From: Liolophura sinensis
Taxonomy: Eukaryota; Mollusca; Polyplacophora; Chitonida; Chitonidae
Reading direction: 5' to 3'
Assembly: GCF_032854445.1 (NCBI RefSeq)
Contig: NC_088300.1
Location: 8,990,001-9,054,000 of the forward strand
DNA length: 64,000 bases
Shown: in pieces, positions 61,126-64,000 of the stretch
How positions within the stretch are numbered: position 1 is the first letter of the stretch
Layout of the letters: each line of letters opens with the position of its first letter
Made by a program: the position numbers and the translations under genes
Notes under the pieces: model-generated
Database searches by the model: none
Told to the model about the DNA's origin: nothing
What the model saw: only the letters and a program-made list of their open reading frames with translations

Positions 61126-63112
61126 TTCCCACTTTTAGGTGTAAGCCTAGTTACAACAGGTAGACCAGCCCTGCTGGATGCATCTGACATGAGGCCCCAC
61201 TCAGACTTAGTGTAGGCCTAGTTACAACAGGCAGACCAGTCCTGCTGGAGACATCTGACATGACGCCCCGTTCAAACTGAGTATAGGCCTCGTCATGACA
61301 GGGAGAATTACATCCCACTCAGACTGAGTTTAAGCCTAGTTACAACAGGCAGACCAGTGCTGCTGGAGACATCTGACATGACACCTCGTTCAAACTGAGT
61401 ATAGGCCTCATCATAACAGGGAGAATTACATCCCACTCAGATTGAGTTTAAGCCTAGTTACAACAGGCAGGCCAGTCCTGCTGAAGACATCTGATGTGAT
61501 GCCCTCCCACTCAGACTGAGTAGGCCTATAAGCCTAGTTACAACAGGCAGGCCAGTCCTGCTGAAGACATCTGAGGTGATGCCCTCCCACTCAGACTGAG
61601 TAGGTCTATAAGCCTAGTTACAACAGGCAGACCAGTCCTGCTGGAGACATCTGACATGACGCCCCGTTCAAACTGAGTATAGGCCTCATCATAACAGGGA
61701 GAATTACATCCCACTCAGATTGAGTTTAAGCCTAGTTACAACAGGCAGGCCAGTCCTGCTGAAGACATCTGAAGTGATGCCCACCCACTCAGGCTGAGTA
61801 GGCCTATAAGCCTAATTACAACAGGCAGGCCAGTCCTGCTGAAGACATCTGATATGATGCCCTAACCACTCAAACTGAGTAGGCCTATAAGCCGTTACAA
61901 CAGGCAGGCCAGTCCTGCTGAAGACGTTTGATGTGATGCCCGCCCACTCAGACTGAGTAGGTCTATAAGCCTAGTTACAACAGGCAGGCCAGTCCTCCTG
62001 AAGACATCTGATGTGATGCCCGCCCACTCAGACTGAGTAGGCCTATAAGCCTAGTTACAACAGGCAGGCCAGTCCTCCTGAAGAGATCTGACGTGATGCC
62101 CTCCCACTCAAACTGAGTAGGCCTATAAGCCTAGTTACAACAGGCAGGCCAGTCCTGCTGAAGACATCTGATATGATGCCCTAACCACTCAAACTGAGTA
62201 GGCCTATAAGCCTAGTTACAACAGGCAAGCCAGTCCAGCTGAAGACATCTGACGTGATGCCCGCCCACTCAGACTGAGTAGGTCTATAAGCCTAGTTACA
62301 ACAGGCAGGCCAGTCCTGCTGAAGACATCTGATGTGATGCCCTCCCACTCAAACTGAGTAGACCTATAAGCCTAGTTACAACAGGCAGGCCAGTCCTGCT
62401 GAAGACATCTGACGTAATGCCCTCCCACTCAAACTGAGTAGGCCTATAAGCCTAGTTACAACAGGCAGGCCAGTCCTGCTGAAGACATCTGACGTGATGC
62501 CCTCCCACTCAAACTGAGTAGGCCTATAAGCCTAGTTACAACAGGCAGACCAGTCCTGCTGAAGACATCTGATGTGATGCCCTCCCACTCAAACTGAGTA
62601 GGCCTATAAGCCTAGTTACAACAGGCAAGCCCGTCCAGCTGAAGACGTCTGACGTGATGCCCTCCCACTCGAACTGAGTAGGCCTATAAGCCTAGTTACA
62701 ACAGGCTGGCCAGTCCTGCTGAAGACATCTGAGGTGATGCCCTCCCACTCAAACTGAGTAGGCCTATAAGCCTAGTTACAACAGGCAGGCCAGTCCTGCT
62801 GAAGACATCTGATGTGATGCCCTCCCACTCAAACTGAGTAGGCCTATGAGCCTAGTTACAACAGGCAAGCCCGTCCTCCTGAAGACGTCTGATGTGATGC
62901 CCTCCCACTCAAACTGAGTAGGCCTATAAGCCTAGTTACAACAGGCAGGCCAGTCCTGCTGAAGACATCTGAGGTGATGCCCTCCCACTCAGACTGAGTA
63001 GGCCTATAAGCCTAGTTACAACAGGCAGACCAGTCCTGCTGAAGACATCTGATGTGACGCCCTCCCACTCAGACAAGGAAGGCCTATAAACCTAGTTACA
63101 ACAGGCAGACTC
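61126..63112. repeat. 80-bp satellite/minisatellite array, about 25 units
   Basis: Units of the form ggcctataagcctagttaca, acaggcaggccagtcctgct, gaagacatctgatgtgatgc, cctcccactcaaactgagta follow with an 80-base period (cctagttaca at 62291, 62371, 62451, 62531). The left part, to about 61740, carries a different composite unit with gtataggcctcatcataaca and ggagaattacatcccactca inserted. Variants are shared between non-adjacent units, consistent with unequal exchange or conversion. Confidence 0.95.
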
Positions 63113-64000
63113 ACAGCTGTCCCAACAACTGGAGCTCATACAAGCCCACAGCTTGTCCAGCAGGAGCAAATGCAAACAAAATCAACACTAACTTGAAACT
63201 TTGATGGGACTTTGTTGAGATTTTTTTTTTGTCTCTCCGGATTTTTGTCATTGAGGGATTTCATTTTATGTTCATTTATATTTATTGTATGTCAGCATGA
63301 CAACTTGTGAAAAATGCATGAAAATAACAAAGCAGGGCAGTGCTGTTGCAATGATCAGGCATGGAGGTAAATTGTTTAACCCATCACTGTCTGACTCAGT
63401 CAGTTGTAGCATTATTCTCACCGGAGAGGATGAGTGTCTGACCAATGAGGTTGTGGCTTTGTCAAGAGGTTTGTCAGCTATTTGGCCAATGTTCATGATT
63501 CAGTCATGATCCTCCACTCATAAGAAAAGAAGGATGTCACATAAGGACGAGACATTCTGTGTAATGTGCTCAAAACCCCTCGGCCTATGCATATATGTCA
63601 AAATATTTAGACGGAAACAGGAAAGACAGGACAAGATCACCCAAAATTGATAGGGTTCTTCCTAATGACATTGGCAAAGTGTAAATGTGGTGTAAGGTTA
63701 GGAAACTGTTTGAGACATATCATGTTAACAGTCTTTCATAATATTTAGCATTTAATACATCACCAAATGACCTTGCAAAAATAGGTCAAGGTCACTGAAA
63801 ATCAATAATGTTCTGCCTTATGACAAAGTGTAAGTGTAGTGTAAGTTTGAAGAACTTGGAAAAAAATGTTGAGAAGATATCATGTTACGAAATTAATGGA
63901 AATAGATATGGACAGATCATAACTAGAATACCCATTACCCAATAATGGCCAAGAGGTACAAAAAGGAGCTGCCTGAAACAGTATCCAAGTAAATAAATAA
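63113..64000. other. Intergenic DNA with a diverged 150-bp duplication
   Basis: The segment at about 63635-63730 (gcaaagtgtaaatgtggtgt, catatcatgttaac) recurs at about 63787-63890 (acaaagtgtaagtgtagtgt, gatatcatgttac), spacing about 152 bases. Short frames at 63272-63509 on both strands have no motif. Confidence 0.45.

Noticed and set aside
61126-63112. Regular repeats reminiscent of a CRISPR array
   Set aside because: The units are directly adjacent 80-bp repeats without unique spacers, in an animal genome.

Overview
The window is animal nuclear DNA, most likely from a mollusc. It has spliced genes with GT/AG introns, AT-rich intergenic DNA, and many copies of a tRNA-headed SINE-like repeat whose tail reads 'gagtacggcgtaaaacaccaatcaa' in part, which I associate with molluscan genomes. 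It also carries a decayed Ty3/gypsy element, a decayed Tc1-like element, MITE-like foldbacks and several large minisatellites. I see no rRNA, tRNA gene, CRISPR array or operon.

Five protein-coding genes can be built. (1) The 5' end of a phospholipase B1-like gene on the minus strand (936-7103, four exons, continuing off the left edge). (2) A complete five-exon steryl-sulfatase-like gene, here STS-A, on the plus strand (16446-20276). (3) An intronless CREBZF/Zhangfei-like bZIP gene on the minus strand (33918-34943). (4) A second complete five-exon steryl-sulfatase-like gene, STS-B, on the plus strand (37588-43536). (5) A complete nine-exon MEMO1 gene on the minus strand (51451-59019). For the four spliced genes every splice junction was read by eye and keeps the frame.

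Layout: 1-7.1 kb PLB1-like exons with a Tc1-like insertion and SINEs in the introns; 7.1-16.4 kb intergenic with foldbacks, a 22-bp array and a 36-bp array; 16.4-20.3 kb STS-A; 20.3-23.3 kb a 30-bp minisatellite that reverses orientation in the middle; 24.0-28.0 kb a gypsy relic enclosed by an inverted repeat; 28-33.9 kb repeats and unassigned DNA; 33.9-34.9 kb CREBZF-like; 37.6-43.5 kb STS-B; 43.5-51.4 kb unassigned; 51.4-59.0 kb MEMO1; 61.1-63.1 kb an 80-bp satellite array.

The two sulfatases are clear duplicates: internal exons of identical length (123, 699 and 285 nt), all introns in phase 1, the same CTPSR formylglycine motif and the same membrane hairpin. The other genes show no pathway link to them. 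The most unusual structures are the head-to-head 30-bp minisatellite, the sulfatase pair and the inverted-repeat-bounded gypsy relic. I found no convincing new multi-gene system.
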